From positions 5,897,001 to 5,961,000 of the forward strand of contig NZ_CP077089.1 in NCBI RefSeq assembly GCF_014268445.2: a stretch of 64,000 bases of DNA, written 5' to 3'. This document shows positions 29,393 through 43,625 of this stretch, one piece after another (the stretch's first letter is position 1; every line of letters starts with the position of its first letter). The stretch comes from Pseudomonas tensinigenes (lineage in GTDB: Bacteria; Pseudomonadota; Gammaproteobacteria; Pseudomonadales; Pseudomonadaceae). The notes under the pieces were generated by a model. It was given only the letters and a program-made list of their open reading frames with translations, did no database searches and was not told the DNA's origin. The position numbers and the translations under genes are program-made.

Positions 29393-29881
29393 ATGAAACG
29401 GATTCTTCTCGGTACTCTCTTCACCGCTGTATCCATCAACGCAATGGCGCAAGCTCCAGGCGGCCCGGATTGCGGTTGGGGCAACATGCTGTTCGAAGGT
29501 CAGCGTGGCACCCCGGCGCACTTCCTCGCTTCCACCACCAACGGCACTTCCGGTAACGCCACCTTCGGGATGACGTCCGGCACCAACGGCTGCTCGACCA
29601 ACGCTTCGCTGACCTACGGCGGCAAATCCTGGTTTGCCATGAATGGCATGATGAACGAGCTGTCCGAAGACATGGCTAAAGGCAACGGCGAAGCGCTGAC
29701 GACTTATGCCGTGGTACTGGGCGTGGCGCCGGAAGACCGTGCGCACTTCGCTGCTGTGACTCACGAGCACTTCCAGCAAATCTTCAGCAAGGCTGACGTG
29801 ACCGCTGAAGACGTGCATACCAACACCCTGGCCGTACTGAAATCGGATCCTCGTCTGGCCAAGTACGCAACTCAGGCTTAA
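29393..29881 (+). CDS. DUF3015 family exported protein
   Basis: 162 residues with a signal peptide (1-19, ending NAMAQ). The mature part begins APGGPDCGWGNMLFEGQRGT, has FLASTTNGTSGNATFGMTSG and GTNGCSTNASLTYGG, then a helical C-terminal half (FMMNELSEDMAKG region; EHFQQIFSKADVTAEDVHTN). These are the DUF3015 features. Two cysteines (in PDCGWG and NGCSTN) could form a disulphide in the periplasm. Function unknown. Well-separated monocistronic unit with its own terminator. Confidence 0.85.
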   Translation: MKRILLGTLFTAVSINAMAQAPGGPDCGWGNMLFEGQRGTPAHFLASTTNGTSGNATFGMTSGTNGCSTNASLTYGGKSWFAMNGMMNELSEDMAKGNGEALTTYAVVLGVAPEDRAHFAAVTHEHFQQIFSKADVTAEDVHTNTLAVLKSDPRLAKYATQA

Positions 29882-29892
29882 GCTCGACCCCA

Positions 29893-29925
29893 CCCGCTTC
29901 CTTCGGGAAGCGGGTTTTGTTTTTT
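29893..29925 (+). terminator. Intrinsic terminator of the DUF3015 gene
   Basis: CCCGCTTCC-TTCG-GGAAGCGGG (29893-29914) followed by TTTTGTTTTTT, 12 bp past the stop. Confidence 0.92.
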
Positions 29926-29975
29926 CGGCCCGCCCTCCTTGGGTCTTTATTTCTTTCCTGTTCAAGTTGCCGACT

Positions 29976-31829
29976 ATGCTCAAACGCCTTGCCTGGCTGG
30001 CGCTCTGTGTCTGCGCCCCGCTGTCCGCCGCGCCAACCATCGATCCTCAACGTTTGCAGCAACTGGCCAACGACCGCTTCTGGATTTCCCTCGGTCATTA
30101 CGAAACCGCCAAGCTTGGCGGCTGGCGCAGCTATGTCAGCGACAAGAAGTTCTTTCTGGCGCCCGATGGCAATGAACATCCCGATCATGAACTGGCGGCC
30201 ACCGTGCAAGCGCTGTACGCCCCGGCCAGTCTTGGCGAGCAACATGCGCAATGCGTTTATCCGGCGCGCACTCGCTGGCTGAAAGCGCAACTCAATCTCA
30301 GCGATCTGCCGACACCGGCATGCGCCGAATACAAGAAGTGGTTCAAGGATGTTTCGCCGCACAGCGCGGTGATGATCTTCCCGGCGGCGTATTTGAACAG
30401 TCCGTCATCGATGTTCGGCCACACCCTGCTGCGTATCGATCAGGCCGATGTGCAGGCCGACAAGACCTCGCTGCTCAGTTACGCGATCAACTTCGGCGCC
30501 TACATCGAAGGTTCGGACAACAGCATTCTGTATGCCTGGAAAGGTTTGATGGGCGGCTATCCGGGACTGTTCGCCCTGGTGCCGTATCAGGAAAAACTCT
30601 CCGAATACCGCAGCCTGGAAAACCGTGATCTGTGGGAATACCGGCTCAACCTGACGCAAGAAGAAACCGCGCGCATGGTCGAGCATGTGTGGGAGCTGAA
30701 GCAGATCCAGTTCGACTATTTCTTCTTCGACGAAAACTGTTCGTATCGGCTGCTTGAGTTGCTGCAGGTGGCACGGCCGAGCCTGCGCCTGACCGAACAA
30801 TTCCCGTTGACCGCGATACCCACGGACACCGTTAAAGCGGTTAAAGAAGCCGGGCTGGTGGAAAGCATCGAATATCGTCCGTCCCGCGAGCGCGAACTGC
30901 TCAGCCGCGCCGAGCCATTGAACAGTGACGAACAGCAATGGGTGCTGAACGTCAGCGCCGATCAACAACAGTTGCAGGATCCGGCTTTCAAAGCCCTGCC
31001 CCGTGACCGTCAAGCGTTGATCATCGACGCTGCATATCGTCTTGAACGCTACCGCGCCAACGGCCAGGAGCGTGACCCGCAACGGGCGCAGCGCAGTTTC
31101 GAACTGCTGCGGGCGATCAACAAGAACCCCGCGCCTGAGTTGGACATCCCGCAGCCAGGCTTGCCGGAAGACGGCCACGAATCGCGTACCTGGCAGGCCG
31201 GTCTCGGCACCCGTGGTGATCGTGCATTCGGTGAGTACGGCTTGCGCATGGCCTATCACGATCTCAATGACAACGCCGAAAGCTTCCCGCTCGGCGCACA
31301 AATCGAGATCCTGCAGATGAAGTTGCGTCAGTACGAAGGCAATCACTGGCAGTTCCAGCAATTGGATCTGGCGACGATTCGCTCGCTGACACCGCGCAAT
31401 GAGCTGCTGCAGCCACTGTCGTGGCAAGTCACTGGCGGTCTTGAGCGCGTACCGGGCAAGCATGATGACGAAACGCTGGTCAGCCACGTCAATGGCGGTG
31501 GTGGCGGCACCTGGGCCTTGGGTGATGACGTGCTGGGTTTTGCCCTCGGCACCGTGCGCGTTGAGCACAACAACGATTTTTCCGAGTTTGTATCCCCGGC
31601 CGGCGGTTTCAATACCGGCGTGTTGTGGAAAAACCCGTTGGGCAATCTCAGTCTGGAGGCTAAAGGCGATTACTTCTTCAATGGCGAAGTGCGCCGCAGT
31701 CTGAGTCTCAATCAGCAGTGGGAATTGTCGCGCAACCTAGGATTGCGGCTGAGTGCGCAGCGTGAGTTCAGCCATCTCGCCACGCCGGAAACCGAAGTCA
31801 TGCTTGAAGTGAAGTGGTATCACTACTGA
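29976..31829 (+). CDS. DUF4105 family outer-envelope protein
   Basis: 617 residues. A signal peptide (1-18, ending APLSA) precedes a helical N-terminal part (RFWISLGHYETAKLGGWRSY). The central DUF4105 domain has SPSSMFGHTLLRIDQ, NFGAYIEGSDNSILYAWKGL and FFFDENCSYRLLELLQ, in which conserved His (GHTLL) and Cys (ENCSY) recall a papain-like/NlpC fold. The last ~220 residues are amphipathic beta strands (GLGTRGDRAFGEYGLRMAYH ... ETEVMLEVKWYHY), suggesting a small outer-membrane barrel ending in an aromatic residue. Catalysis is not proven. ATG at 29976 rather than the TTG at 29967. Confidence 0.82.
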   Translation: MLKRLAWLALCVCAPLSAAPTIDPQRLQQLANDRFWISLGHYETAKLGGWRSYVSDKKFFLAPDGNEHPDHELAATVQALYAPASLGEQHAQCVYPARTRWLKAQLNLSDLPTPACAEYKKWFKDVSPHSAVMIFPAAYLNSPSSMFGHTLLRIDQADVQADKTSLLSYAINFGAYIEGSDNSILYAWKGLMGGYPGLFALVPYQEKLSEYRSLENRDLWEYRLNLTQEETARMVEHVWELKQIQFDYFFFDENCSYRLLELLQVARPSLRLTEQFPLTAIPTDTVKAVKEAGLVESIEYRPSRERELLSRAEPLNSDEQQWVLNVSADQQQLQDPAFKALPRDRQALIIDAAYRLERYRANGQERDPQRAQRSFELLRAINKNPAPELDIPQPGLPEDGHESRTWQAGLGTRGDRAFGEYGLRMAYHDLNDNAESFPLGAQIEILQMKLRQYEGNHWQFQQLDLATIRSLTPRNELLQPLSWQVTGGLERVPGKHDDETLVSHVNGGGGGTWALGDDVLGFALGTVRVEHNNDFSEFVSPAGGFNTGVLWKNPLGNLSLEAKGDYFFNGEVRRSLSLNQQWELSRNLGLRLSAQREFSHLATPETEVMLEVKWYHY

Positions 31830-31852
31830 TCTGAAGCCCGACAAATTCCCGC

Positions 31853-31942
31853 TGTGGGAGCGAGCCTGCTCGCGAAAGCGGTGGGTCAGTCAGCATCTTT
31901 GTTGAATGACCGATTGCATTCGCGAGCAGGCTCGCTCCCACA
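31853..31942. repeat. REP doublet after the DUF4105 gene
   Basis: Inverted GTGGGAGCGAGCCTGCTCGC (from 31854) and GCGAGCAGGCTCGCTCCCAC (ending 31941); it starts 24 bp after the stop codon and precedes a same-strand gene. Confidence 0.92.
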
Positions 31943-32049
31943 TTTGGTCTTGTGGTGTTAATGGATTTTTCACGGGGCTTCGACAGCCGTGTCATGAATC
32001 AGCTTCTAGACTTTCCCCGTAAGCCGGACAACCGGCGCGGGAGAGTGCG

Positions 32050-32406
32050 ATGTGGCGGTGTGCGGGTTTGCTGGGTGTTGTGCTGTTACTGGGCGGTTGC
32101 CAGACCACCCATGAAGACTTGATCGCCAAGGGTTATCCACCGGCCTTCGCCGACGGCTTCGATGACGGCTGCATCAGCGGTCGTCAGGCGGCCGGTTCGA
32201 TCAGCGGCGAGTTTCGCAAGAACGTGCCGCGTTATCTCAAGGACAAGCAATACGCCGAAGGCTGGACCGACGGCTTCCGCCAGTGTCAGGCAATGCTGGA
32301 AAACAAGGATCGCGAGCAGTACCGCAACGAACACTGGGACGAACGCGAGCGCGCCTGGCAGCAACAGAAAGATCAGGACGCCGGGCGGGCTTATCGCTCG
32401 CAATAG
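32050..32406 (+). CDS. Small lipoprotein of unknown function (118 aa)
   Basis: 118 residues. Lipobox LLGGC with lipidated Cys17 and Gln at +2, predicting the outer membrane. The mature part (FADGFDDGCISGRQAAGSIS, then FRKNVPRYLKDKQYAEGWTD) repeats a D-G-F-x(2-3)-C pattern twice (FADGFDDGC, WTDGFRQC), suggesting a duplicated short motif with two cysteines. The last 40 residues are a charged helix. GGAGAG is 6 bases before the ATG. No family recognised. Confidence 0.75.
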   Translation: MWRCAGLLGVVLLLGGCQTTHEDLIAKGYPPAFADGFDDGCISGRQAAGSISGEFRKNVPRYLKDKQYAEGWTDGFRQCQAMLENKDREQYRNEHWDERERAWQQQKDQDAGRAYRSQ

Positions 32407-32476
32407 GTCGCTCCCAGACATCCAGTGAAACCAAATGCCTGCGAGCATGGCCCAAACCTCATATGAGGAGGACACC

Positions 32477-34416
<1,940 letters not shown>

Positions 34417-34522
34417 TTATGAAATTAAATGGTGCACAGGATATAAATTCGAAGTTTTTTTGACCTGTTTTGCACCTGAATGGTGAGACCAAATTTGAGA
34501 TCTGCACCAAAAGTTATACCGC

Positions 34523-34588
34523 TTTCGCGAGCAGGCTCGCTCCCACAGGGGAATGCATTTCAAAGGTGGGAGCGAGCCTGCTCGCGAA
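34523..34588. repeat. REP doublet upstream of gdhA, downstream of ettA
   Basis: Here the two palindromes are in the reverse order to most: CGCGAGCAGGCTCGCTCCCA first (from 34525) then GGGAGCGAGCCTGCTCGCGA (ending 34587), with a short spacer of about 18 bases. The 345-bp gap 34324-34668 also holds the ettA terminator and, in its AT-rich part near 34380-34520, the likely gdhA promoter; I see nothing else. Confidence 0.9.
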
Positions 34589-34620
34589 GGGGTCATATCG
34601 GCACTCCCGAAAAACCGGGC

Positions 34621-34646
34621 AAAAAAAACGGAGCCCGAAGGCTCCG
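34621..34646 (-). terminator. Intrinsic terminator of ettA
   Basis: On the minus strand CGGAGCC-TTCG-GGCTCCG followed by eight T residues, 22 bp past the ettA stop. Confidence 0.92.
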
Positions 34647-34668
34647 CTCTTTTTGCAACCAACCCGAA

Positions 34669-36333
<1,665 letters not shown>

Positions 36334-36618
36334 GGAGAACCTTGGGTCAGTGACAGATGAATGATTGCAGCGCAGGCGATGCCCGGCCAGACCATGCGCG
36401 TCGTTCACTTGATGGTTATCAATGCGTGCGCGCTGAAAAAGTCTGAGTCTAGGAGCTGGAACGCTCCCGCGTAACCGGCAAAGCTACCTTAATGACCGGT
36501 GGCAGTCCAGCCGAGCGGGGCTGGCACTTCGCCACAACTCAAGGCATGCTAGCCGCCCTTTGGGCGTCCGGCTTATAGTGCACGTCGCGCCAGTCCAGCC
36601 AAACCGCAGGATTCCAGC

Positions 36619-39600
36619 TTGTCCAATGTCACTCCGCCAGCCTCTGTGAGCAGCACCCCACCGGCGCCCGGCTCGTCCCTGCGCGGTACATTAAAGGGTG
36701 CGCTGGCGACACTCGTGCTTTTGTTGCTCGCGTTGCTGTTCTGGCAACTGCTCGACCAATTGCGCGAAACCCAGAAAAACCAGCGTCAGTACACCATCGA
36801 TTACACCGCCGACCTCGCTTCACAGGTCAGCCTGAACATGGCGCTGAACGCGCAAATCGCCCTCAACCTGCTACCGATCGTCGAACAACCGCAATCAGCC
36901 GACGAACAGCAGGCGCTGCTGCGCAAGCTCCAGCAATCGCTCCCCGATCTGCGTAGCCTGGCGTTGCTCACCCCTTCCGGCAAAATCATCAGCGACAGTG
37001 CCGACAACAGCCACGACGCCGATTACCTGAGCGAACTGGTGCGCCGCAGCCGTGCACAGGCGCATTACTTCAGCAACGCCGACGACGGTTCGGTGGTGCA
37101 TCTGTTACTACATCAGGCCAGCGGCAGCACGCGCGGTTATTGGGCGTTACGCCTGACCCCGACGTTCTTCGACTCGCTGACCAAACAGGGTGACACCGGT
37201 CTGCGTCCGTTGTGGCTGGTGGAAAACCGCATCAACCATCAGATCATCAGCCGCGATGAAGCGTTGCCCTCGGCCAAGCCCGGCGTGCTGAGCCCGGACG
37301 ACCTCGCCAACACCGTGCTGACCGTGCCGCTAAGCAGCAGCGACTGGCAACTGCGTGGCCTGTTCGACCGCCAGCGCGTGCTCGAAGAACTGCTACCGGC
37401 GTTCATTGGCAAATGCCTGTTGGGCCTGGCGTTCTCGATGCTGCCGGTGATTGCGCTGTTGAACATGCGCCGCCGCCAGCGCCAGTTGCATGAGGGTCGC
37501 CGGCGCTATCAGGACATTTTCGAAGGCACTGGCGTGGCCCTGTGCGTGCTGGACCTGTCCGGCCTCAAGCAGGTCTTCGACAAGGCGCAGATCCAGACCA
37601 GTGACCAGCTCAAAGCCTGGCTCGACCAACCGCAGCAGCGCCAGCAACTGTTGCAGGAATTGCGCGTCACCGAGGTCAACCAGGTCGCGCTGCAACTGCT
37701 CAACGTCAACTCCTGCGAGCACGCCTGGCAACTGTTGATCGACGGCCATCCACACCGCCAGTGCGCCATCGGCAATCAAGTCCTCGATGCCGTGCTGCAG
37801 CAACAAAAGCAGCTGGAACTGGAAATCAAACTGCCGGACATCAACGGTCGCGACCAACACCTGTGGATGGTATTGCGCCTGCCGACCGAGCAGCACGACT
37901 ACAAAGCCGTGATCCTCAGCATCAACGACATTACCAGCCGCAAGCTGATCGAATTGTCGCTGCTCGAGCGCGAAGGCTTCTGGTCGGACGTAGTGCGCAC
38001 CGTGCCGGATCATCTGTATGTGCAGGACGTGATCAGCCAGCGGATGATTTTCAGCAACCACCACCTCGGCCAGACCCTCGGCTACAACCGCACCGAACTG
38101 CACCAGATGGGCGAGTACTTCTGGGAAATCCTCCTGCACCCGGAAGACGCCGACTACTACCATCGCTCGCGCCAGTTGCAGCGCCACGCCGGTTACAGTC
38201 AGTTGTTGCAATGCCAGTTGCGTTTCCGTCATCGCGACGGCAAGTGGCGGCGTTTCGATATTCGCGAACAGGCATTGGCTCGCGACAAACACGATCAGGT
38301 CACGCGGATCATCGGCGTGGCCAAGGACATCACCGAACAGATCGAAGCCAGTGAATCCCTGCGTGACAGCGAGCAGCGCTACCGCATGCTCGCCGAAAGC
38401 ATCAGCGACGTGATTTTCTCCACCGACAGCAAGCTCTCGCTGAACTACGTCAGCCCGTCGGTGCAGGCTGTGCTGGGTTACGACGCCGAGTGGATTTTCC
38501 AGAACGGCTGGCAATCGACCATCGCCAACCCGCAGCAACTGAGCGGCATCTACACGCTGATGGATCGGGTCAGCAAGGCGCTGGACAAACCCGAGCAACT
38601 GGCGGTGTTGCGCAATCAGGTGCAGACGCAAATGTTCCTGTTCGACTGCCTGCGCGCCGATGGCCGCAAGATCCCGATCGAGCTGCGCCTGGTGCTGGTG
38701 TGGGACGAGCACGGCGCGTTCGAAGGCGTACTCGGTGTCGGTCGCGACATCAGTCAGCAGCGCCGCGCCGAGAAAGACCTGCGCATGGCTGCCACGGTAT
38801 TCGAGCACTCGACCTCGGCAATCCTCATCACCGATCCGGCCGGCTACATCGTGCAAGCCAACGAAGCGTTCAGCCGCGTCAGCGGTTACGCCGTGAGCGA
38901 AGTGCTCGACCAGTTGCCGAACATGCTCACCGTCGATGAGCAGCAGGACGCGCATCTGCGCTACGTGCTCAAACAATTGCACCAGCACAGCACCTGGGAA
39001 GGCGAAGTCTGGCTCAAGCGCCGTAACGGCGAGCATTACCCGGCGTGGGTCGGCATCACCGCGGTGCTCGACGACGAAGGCGATCTGGCCAGCTATGTGT
39101 GCTTCTTCAGCGACATCAGCGAGCGCAAGGCCAGCGAACAGCGGATTCACCGCCTCGCCTACTACGACGCCCTGACCCATTTGCCGAACCGCACGCTGTT
39201 CCAGGATCGCCTGCACACCGCGCTGCAATCGGCCGAACGGCAGAAGTCGTGGGTGGTGCTGATGTTCCTCGACCTCGACCATTTCAAACCGATCAACGAC
39301 TCCCTCGGCCACGCCGCCGGCGACCGCATGTTGAAAGACATGGCCACGCGCTTGTTGGCCTGCGTCGACGATGACGACACCGTGGCGCGCATGGGCGGCG
39401 ACGAATTCACGCTGTTGCTGCAACATCGCTCCAGCCGCGAAATGGCGCTGAACCGGGCGATCCATGTCGCCGAACAGATTCTCGGCAGCCTGGTGCGGCC
39501 GTTCGTGCTTGAAGGCCGCGAGTTCTTCGTCACCGCCAGTATCGGCATCGCCCTGAGTCCGCAGGACGGCAACGAACTCAGCCAGTTGATGAAGAACGCC

Positions 39601-40467
39601 GACACGGCGATGTACCACGCCAAGGAACGCGGCAAGAACAACTTCCAGTTCTATCAGGCCGACATGAACGCCAGTGCGCTGGAGCGTCTGGAGCTGGAAA
39701 GCGACTTGCGCCATGCCTTGGAACAGAACGAATTCGTCCTGTATTACCAGCCGCAGTTCAGTGGCGACGGCAAGCGTCTGACCGGCGCTGAAGCGCTGCT
39801 GCGCTGGCGTCATCCGCGTCGCGGGCTGGTGCCGCCGGGGGATTTCATCCCGGTGCTCGAAGAGCTCGGTCTGGTGGTGGACGTTGGCGACTGGGTGATC
39901 AGCGAGGCGTGCCGTCAGTTGAAGACCTGGCACCAGAATCGCGTGCGCGTGCCGAAGGTCTCGGTGAACATTTCCGCGCGGCAGTTCTCCGACGGCCAGC
40001 TCGGCACGCGGATCGCGACGATCCTGCGCGAAACCGGCCTGCCGCCGGCGTGCCTGGAGCTGGAACTGACCGAAAGTATCCTGATGCGTGAAGTCAGCGA
40101 GGCCATGCAGATTCTCGCCGGGCTGAAAAACCTTGGCCTGAGCATCGCGGTCGATGACTTCGGCACTGGTTACTCATCGCTGAACTACCTCAAACAATTC
40201 CCGATCGACGTGCTGAAGATCGACCGCACATTCGTCGATGGCTTGCCGTCCGGTGAGCAGGACGCGCAGATTGCCCGGGCGATCATCGCCATGGCCCACA
40301 GCCTGAATCTGGCGGTAATCGCCGAAGGCGTGGAAACCCATGAGCAACTGGACTTCCTGCGTGAGCATGGCTGCGATGAGGTTCAGGGCTATCTGTTCGG
40401 GCGGCCGATGCCGGCGGGGCGGTTTGAGGCGCAGTTCAGCAATGACGCGCTGTTCATGTTCGACTGA
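36619..40467 (+). CDS. morA: Cyclic-di-GMP regulator MorA (PAS-GGDEF-EAL membrane protein)
   Basis: About 1282 residues. Transmembrane helices at ~28-46 and ~262-282 enclose a periplasmic sensor domain. Then come four PAS-like segments (roughly 290-420, 455-575, 580-710, 715-840; e.g. [12 protein letters not shown] style boundaries), a GGDEF domain with an intact GGDEF at ~924 ([10 protein letters not shown]), and an EAL domain with intact EAL at ~1056 ([10 protein letters not shown]) plus [13 protein letters not shown]. Both catalytic domains look active, so it can both make and degrade c-di-GMP. MorA controls flagellar timing, motility and biofilm in Pseudomonas; it lies next to glyA as in P. 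aeruginosa. Start is TTG at 36619, as no ATG precedes the first helix. Confidence 0.9.
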   Translation: MSNVTPPASVSSTPPAPGSSLRGTLKGALATLVLLLLALLFWQLLDQLRETQKNQRQYTIDYTADLASQVSLNMALNAQIALNLLPIVEQPQSADEQQALLRKLQQSLPDLRSLALLTPSGKIISDSADNSHDADYLSELVRRSRAQAHYFSNADDGSVVHLLLHQASGSTRGYWALRLTPTFFDSLTKQGDTGLRPLWLVENRINHQIISRDEALPSAKPGVLSPDDLANTVLTVPLSSSDWQLRGLFDRQRVLEELLPAFIGKCLLGLAFSMLPVIALLNMRRRQRQLHEGRRRYQDIFEGTGVALCVLDLSGLKQVFDKAQIQTSDQLKAWLDQPQQRQQLLQELRVTEVNQVALQLLNVNSCEHAWQLLIDGHPHRQCAIGNQVLDAVLQQQKQLELEIKLPDINGRDQHLWMVLRLPTEQHDYKAVILSINDITSRKLIELSLLEREGFWSDVVRTVPDHLYVQDVISQRMIFSNHHLGQTLGYNRTELHQMGEYFWEILLHPEDADYYHRSRQLQRHAGYSQLLQCQLRFRHRDGKWRRFDIREQALARDKHDQVTRIIGVAKDITEQIEASESLRDSEQRYRMLAESISDVIFSTDSKLSLNYVSPSVQAVLGYDAEWIFQNGWQSTIANPQQLSGIYTLMDRVSKALDKPEQLAVLRNQVQTQMFLFDCLRADGRKIPIELRLVLVWDEHGAFEGVLGVGRDISQQRRAEKDLRMAATVFEHSTSAILITDPAGYIVQANEAFSRVSGYAVSEVLDQLPNMLTVDEQQDAHLRYVLKQLHQHSTWEGEVWLKRRNGEHYPAWVGITAVLDDEGDLASYVCFFSDISERKASEQRIHRLAYYDALTHLPNRTLFQDRLHTALQSAERQKSWVVLMFLDLDHFKPINDSLGHAAGDRMLKDMATRLLACVDDDDTVARMGGDEFTLLLQHRSSREMALNRAIHVAEQILGSLVRPFVLEGREFFVTASIGIALSPQDGNELSQLMKNADTAMYHAKERGKNNFQFYQADMNASALERLELESDLRHALEQNEFVLYYQPQFSGDGKRLTGAEALLRWRHPRRGLVPPGDFIPVLEELGLVVDVGDWVISEACRQLKTWHQNRVRVPKVSVNISARQFSDGQLGTRIATILRETGLPPACLELELTESILMREVSEAMQILAGLKNLGLSIAVDDFGTGYSSLNYLKQFPIDVLKIDRTFVDGLPSGEQDAQIARAIIAMAHSLNLAVIAEGVETHEQLDFLREHGCDEVQGYLFGRPMPAGRFEAQFSNDALFMFD

Positions 40468-40483
40468 ACATCGGCGGCGCGGC

Positions 40484-40577
40484 ATTCGCGAGCAGGCTCG
40501 CTCCCACAAGGGATTGATGCCGGTCAGAAAATCGCAAGAGCTTCCCGGTTACTGTGGAAGCGAGCCTGCTCGCGAAG
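40484..40577. repeat. REP doublet between morA and glyA
   Basis: CGCGAGCAGGCTCGCTCCCA (from 40487) and, inverted, GTGGAAGCGAGCCTGCTCGC (from 40554, one base changed from GTGGGAG). It starts 17 bp after morA, in the reverse order to most doublets of this window. Confidence 0.9.
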
Positions 40578-40707
40578 CGGCCTTCAAAAGCACCGCACAT
40601 CTGTCATGAACGCCACTTGTCTGCGACATGATGTCGTTTCATATGCCATCCAAAACCCATTGGGTTAGAATGCCCCCCTTTTCTGCCCCCGATCCTTGAG
40701 GACCGCC

Positions 40708-41961
40708 ATGTTCAGCCGTGATTTGACTATTGCCAAGTACGACGCCGACCTTTTTGCCGCCATGGAGCAAGAAGCTCAGCGCCAGGAAGAACACATTGAG
40801 CTGATCGCTTCGGAAAACTACACCAGCCCAGCGGTGATGGAAGCTCAAGGCTCGGTCCTGACCAACAAGTACGCTGAAGGCTACCCAGGCAAGCGTTACT
40901 ACGGTGGTTGCGAGTACGTCGACATCGTTGAGCAACTGGCCATCGACCGTGCAAAAGAACTGTTCGGCGCCGATTACGCCAACGTTCAGCCACATGCCGG
41001 TTCGCAAGCCAACGCTGCTGTTTACCTGGCCCTGCTGCAAGGTGGCGACACCATTCTGGGCATGAGCCTGGCCCACGGCGGTCACCTGACCCACGGCGCC
41101 AGCGTTTCCTCCTCCGGCAAACTGTACAACGCTGTGCAGTACGGCATCGACGCCAACGGCCTGATCGACTACGACGAAGTCGAGCGTCTGGCGGTTGAGC
41201 ACAAGCCGAAAATGATCGTAGCCGGTTTCTCTGCCTACTCGCAGATTCTGGATTTCCCGCGCTTCCGCGCAATCGCTGACAAAGTAGGCGCTTACCTGTT
41301 CGTCGACATGGCTCACGTGGCCGGTCTGGTTGCCGCAGGTGTCTACCCGAACCCGGTGCCTTTCGCTGACGTCGTGACCACCACCACGCACAAGACCCTG
41401 CGCGGTCCACGTGGCGGCCTGATCCTGGCGCGCGCCAACGCCGACATCGAGAAGAAGCTGAACTCCGCGGTATTCCCGGGCGCCCAGGGTGGCCCGCTGG
41501 AGCACGTGATCGCCGCTAAAGCGATCTGCTTCAAGGAAGCGCTGCAGCCTGAGTTCAAGGCCTACCAGGAACAAGTGGTGCTGAACGCCCAGGCCATGGC
41601 CGAAGTGTTCATCGAGCGCGGTTTCGACGTAGTCTCCGGTGGTACCAAGAACCACCTGTTCCTGCTGTCGCTGATCAAGCAGGACATCTCCGGTAAAGAC
41701 GCCGACGCCGCTCTGGGCAAAGCGTTCATCACCGTGAACAAGAACTCCGTGCCAAACGATCCACGCTCGCCGTTCGTCACTTCCGGCCTGCGCTTCGGTA
41801 CTCCGGCTGTGACCACTCGCGGCTTCAAGGTTGCAGAGTGCAAAGAGCTGGCCGGCTGGATCTGCGATATCCTGGCTGACCTGAACAACGAAGCGGTGAT
41901 CGACGCCGTTCGTGAGAAAGTCAAAGCCATCTGCAAGAAACTGCCGGTATACGGCGCTTGA
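40708..41961 (+). CDS. glyA: Serine hydroxymethyltransferase GlyA
   Basis: 417 residues, standard for bacteria. N-terminal [23 protein letters not shown] lysine in [15 protein letters not shown] (about residue 229), and [19 protein letters not shown]. It interconverts serine and glycine, supplying one-carbon units. ATG at 40708 is preceded by GAGGAC. A -10-like TAGAAT with an extended TG lies at 40661-40671. It sits beside morA, as glyA does in P. aeruginosa, and has its own terminator. Confidence 0.97.
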   Translation: MFSRDLTIAKYDADLFAAMEQEAQRQEEHIELIASENYTSPAVMEAQGSVLTNKYAEGYPGKRYYGGCEYVDIVEQLAIDRAKELFGADYANVQPHAGSQANAAVYLALLQGGDTILGMSLAHGGHLTHGASVSSSGKLYNAVQYGIDANGLIDYDEVERLAVEHKPKMIVAGFSAYSQILDFPRFRAIADKVGAYLFVDMAHVAGLVAAGVYPNPVPFADVVTTTTHKTLRGPRGGLILARANADIEKKLNSAVFPGAQGGPLEHVIAAKAICFKEALQPEFKAYQEQVVLNAQAMAEVFIERGFDVVSGGTKNHLFLLSLIKQDISGKDADAALGKAFITVNKNSVPNDPRSPFVTSGLRFGTPAVTTRGFKVAECKELAGWICDILADLNNEAVIDAVREKVKAICKKLPVYGA

Positions 41962-41984
41962 TGCGACGTTAAATCCGCAGCATG

Positions 41985-42018
41985 AAAAACCGGCCAAGTG
42001 ATTGGCCGGTTTTTTTTC
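41985..42018 (+). terminator. Intrinsic terminator of glyA
   Basis: CCGGCCA-AGTGAT-TGGCCGG (41990-42009) with an A run before and nine T residues after. Confidence 0.92.
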
Positions 42019-42031
42019 GCCCCTGATTTCC

Positions 42032-42119
42032 CGTGTAGGAGCTGCCGCAGGCTGCGATCTTTTGATCTGGATCTTAAAAACAAGATCAAAAGATCGCAGC
42101 CTTCGGCAGCTCCTACACG
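42032..42119. repeat. Inverted pair of the second repeat family (GTAGGAGCTGCCGCAGGCTGCGATC)
   Basis: GTGTAGGAGCTGCCGCAGG..GATCTTTTGATCT on the left and its complement AGATCAAAAGATCGCAGCC..GGCAGCTCCTACAC on the right, separated by about 18 bases. It is the only full doublet of this family here; 17977, 21265 and 26002 are single. The 334-bp gap 41962-42295 holds this, the glyA terminator and, from 42120, the transporter promoter region. Confidence 0.9.
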
Positions 42120-42295
42120 TGGCTATGGCCACTGGTCAGACCGGTCATGCCAATTTTGCTGTTTTCACTTGTCATTCCGAAAAAACCGAGCGTAGACTGC
42201 ACCCGCACTGGACATACCGGTAAGACCACAATAATTAAGTCCTGAATCTGAGCGTGCAAGCGCCAGCAGCCGGGACACCGACCAGGATTCCTCCC

Positions 42296-43609
42296 ATGCT
42301 CAGATGGTGCTCGCGTTCAATCTTCCTCCAAGTGGTTCTCGGACTGGTGCTCGGCATCGTCTGCGGGCTGACCCTTCCTGAATACTCGGCCCAGCTCAAA
42401 CCGCTCGGCGACGGCTTCATCAAACTGATCAAGATGCTCATCGGCCTGATCGTGTTCTGCGTGGTGGTCAGCGGCATCAGCGGCGCGGGCGATCTGAAGA
42501 AGGTCGGGCGCATCGGCCTCAAGTCGGTGATCTACTTCGAAGTGTTGACCACCATCGCGCTGGTGATCGGTCTGGTGTTCGCCTTCAGCACCGGCATCGG
42601 CAGCGGCGCGAATATTCATTTAGAGCAGCTGTCGGCCGCCGACATGGGCGATCTCGCCGAACGCAGCCAGCACATGCACACCACCACGCAGTTCCTCATG
42701 GACCTGATCCCGACCTCGGTGATCGGCGCCTTCGCTGACAACAACATCCTGCAAGTGCTGCTGTTTTCGGTGCTGTTCGGTAGCGCGTTGAATCTGGTCG
42801 GCGAAGCAGCTTCCGGGATCTCGCGACTGATCAACGAACTGAGCCATGTGATCTTCCGCATCATGGGCATGATCGTGCGTCTGGCACCGATCGGCGTGTT
42901 CGGCGCCATCGCTTTCACCACCAGCAAATATGGCCTCGACTCCCTGCAACATCTAGGTAGCCTGGTCGGTTTGTTCTACCTGACCTGCATCGCTTTCGTC
43001 AGCGTGATTCTTGGTCTGGTGATGCGTGCATCCGGCCTGCGCATGTGGCCACTGCTCAAGTATCTGCGCGAAGAACTGCTGATCGTCATGGGCACGGCAT
43101 CGTCCGACGCCGTGCTGCCACAGATCATGCGCAAACTCGAACACCTCGGCATCGGCAGCTCGACCGTAGGCCTGGTGATTCCGACCGGCTACTCGTTCAA
43201 CCTCGACGGTTTCTCGATCTACCTGACCCTGGCCATCGTCTTCATCGCCAACGCCACCGGCACTCCACTGGCGATGACTGATTTGCTGACGATTCTGCTG
43301 GTGTCGCTGATTACCTCAAAAGGCGCCCACGGTATTCCCGGGTCGGCACTGGTAATTCTGGCGGCCACGCTGACAGCGATTCCGGCAATCCCGGTAGTCG
43401 GTCTGGTGCTGGTGCTGGCGGTGGACTGGTTCATGGGCATCGGCCGGGCACTCACCAATCTGATCGGCAACTGCGTCGCCACCGTCGCCATCGCCCGTTG
43501 GGAAAAAGACATCGACGTACAACGCGCCAACAAAGTACTCAGCGGTCAGCAGGGCTACACCTTTCAGCCGCGTAAAACAGCAACTCCGGCGCACCAGCAG
43601 GAGTTCTGA
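42296..43609 (+). CDS. C4-dicarboxylate:cation symporter, DctA family
   Basis: 437 residues of the DAACS family with about eight helices plus two hairpins. Signatures: KPLGDGFIKLIKMLIGLIVF near the N-terminus, LREELLIVMGTASSDAVLP, VGLVIPTGYSFNLDGFSIY, and GIGRALTNLIGNCVATV. VIPTGYSFNLDG is typical of DctA rather than GltP. It would import succinate, fumarate, malate or aspartate-like substrates with protons or Na+. ATG at 42296 after AGGATTCCTCC; the GTG 42 bp upstream gives a Pro-rich extension and is unlikely. Two GntR regulators follow on the same strand, so substrate control is expected. Confidence 0.9.
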   Translation: MLRWCSRSIFLQVVLGLVLGIVCGLTLPEYSAQLKPLGDGFIKLIKMLIGLIVFCVVVSGISGAGDLKKVGRIGLKSVIYFEVLTTIALVIGLVFAFSTGIGSGANIHLEQLSAADMGDLAERSQHMHTTTQFLMDLIPTSVIGAFADNNILQVLLFSVLFGSALNLVGEAASGISRLINELSHVIFRIMGMIVRLAPIGVFGAIAFTTSKYGLDSLQHLGSLVGLFYLTCIAFVSVILGLVMRASGLRMWPLLKYLREELLIVMGTASSDAVLPQIMRKLEHLGIGSSTVGLVIPTGYSFNLDGFSIYLTLAIVFIANATGTPLAMTDLLTILLVSLITSKGAHGIPGSALVILAATLTAIPAIPVVGLVLVLAVDWFMGIGRALTNLIGNCVATVAIARWEKDIDVQRANKVLSGQQGYTFQPRKTATPAHQQEF

Positions 43610-43625
43610 TTTCAACCCTATCGGC

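Noticed and set aside
37393..39933. 846-residue open frame on the minus strand inside morA
   Set aside because: It is antisense to the conserved PAS-GGDEF-EAL gene, has no recognisable domain and its composition (His/Gln/Val-rich) is what GC-rich codon shadows give.
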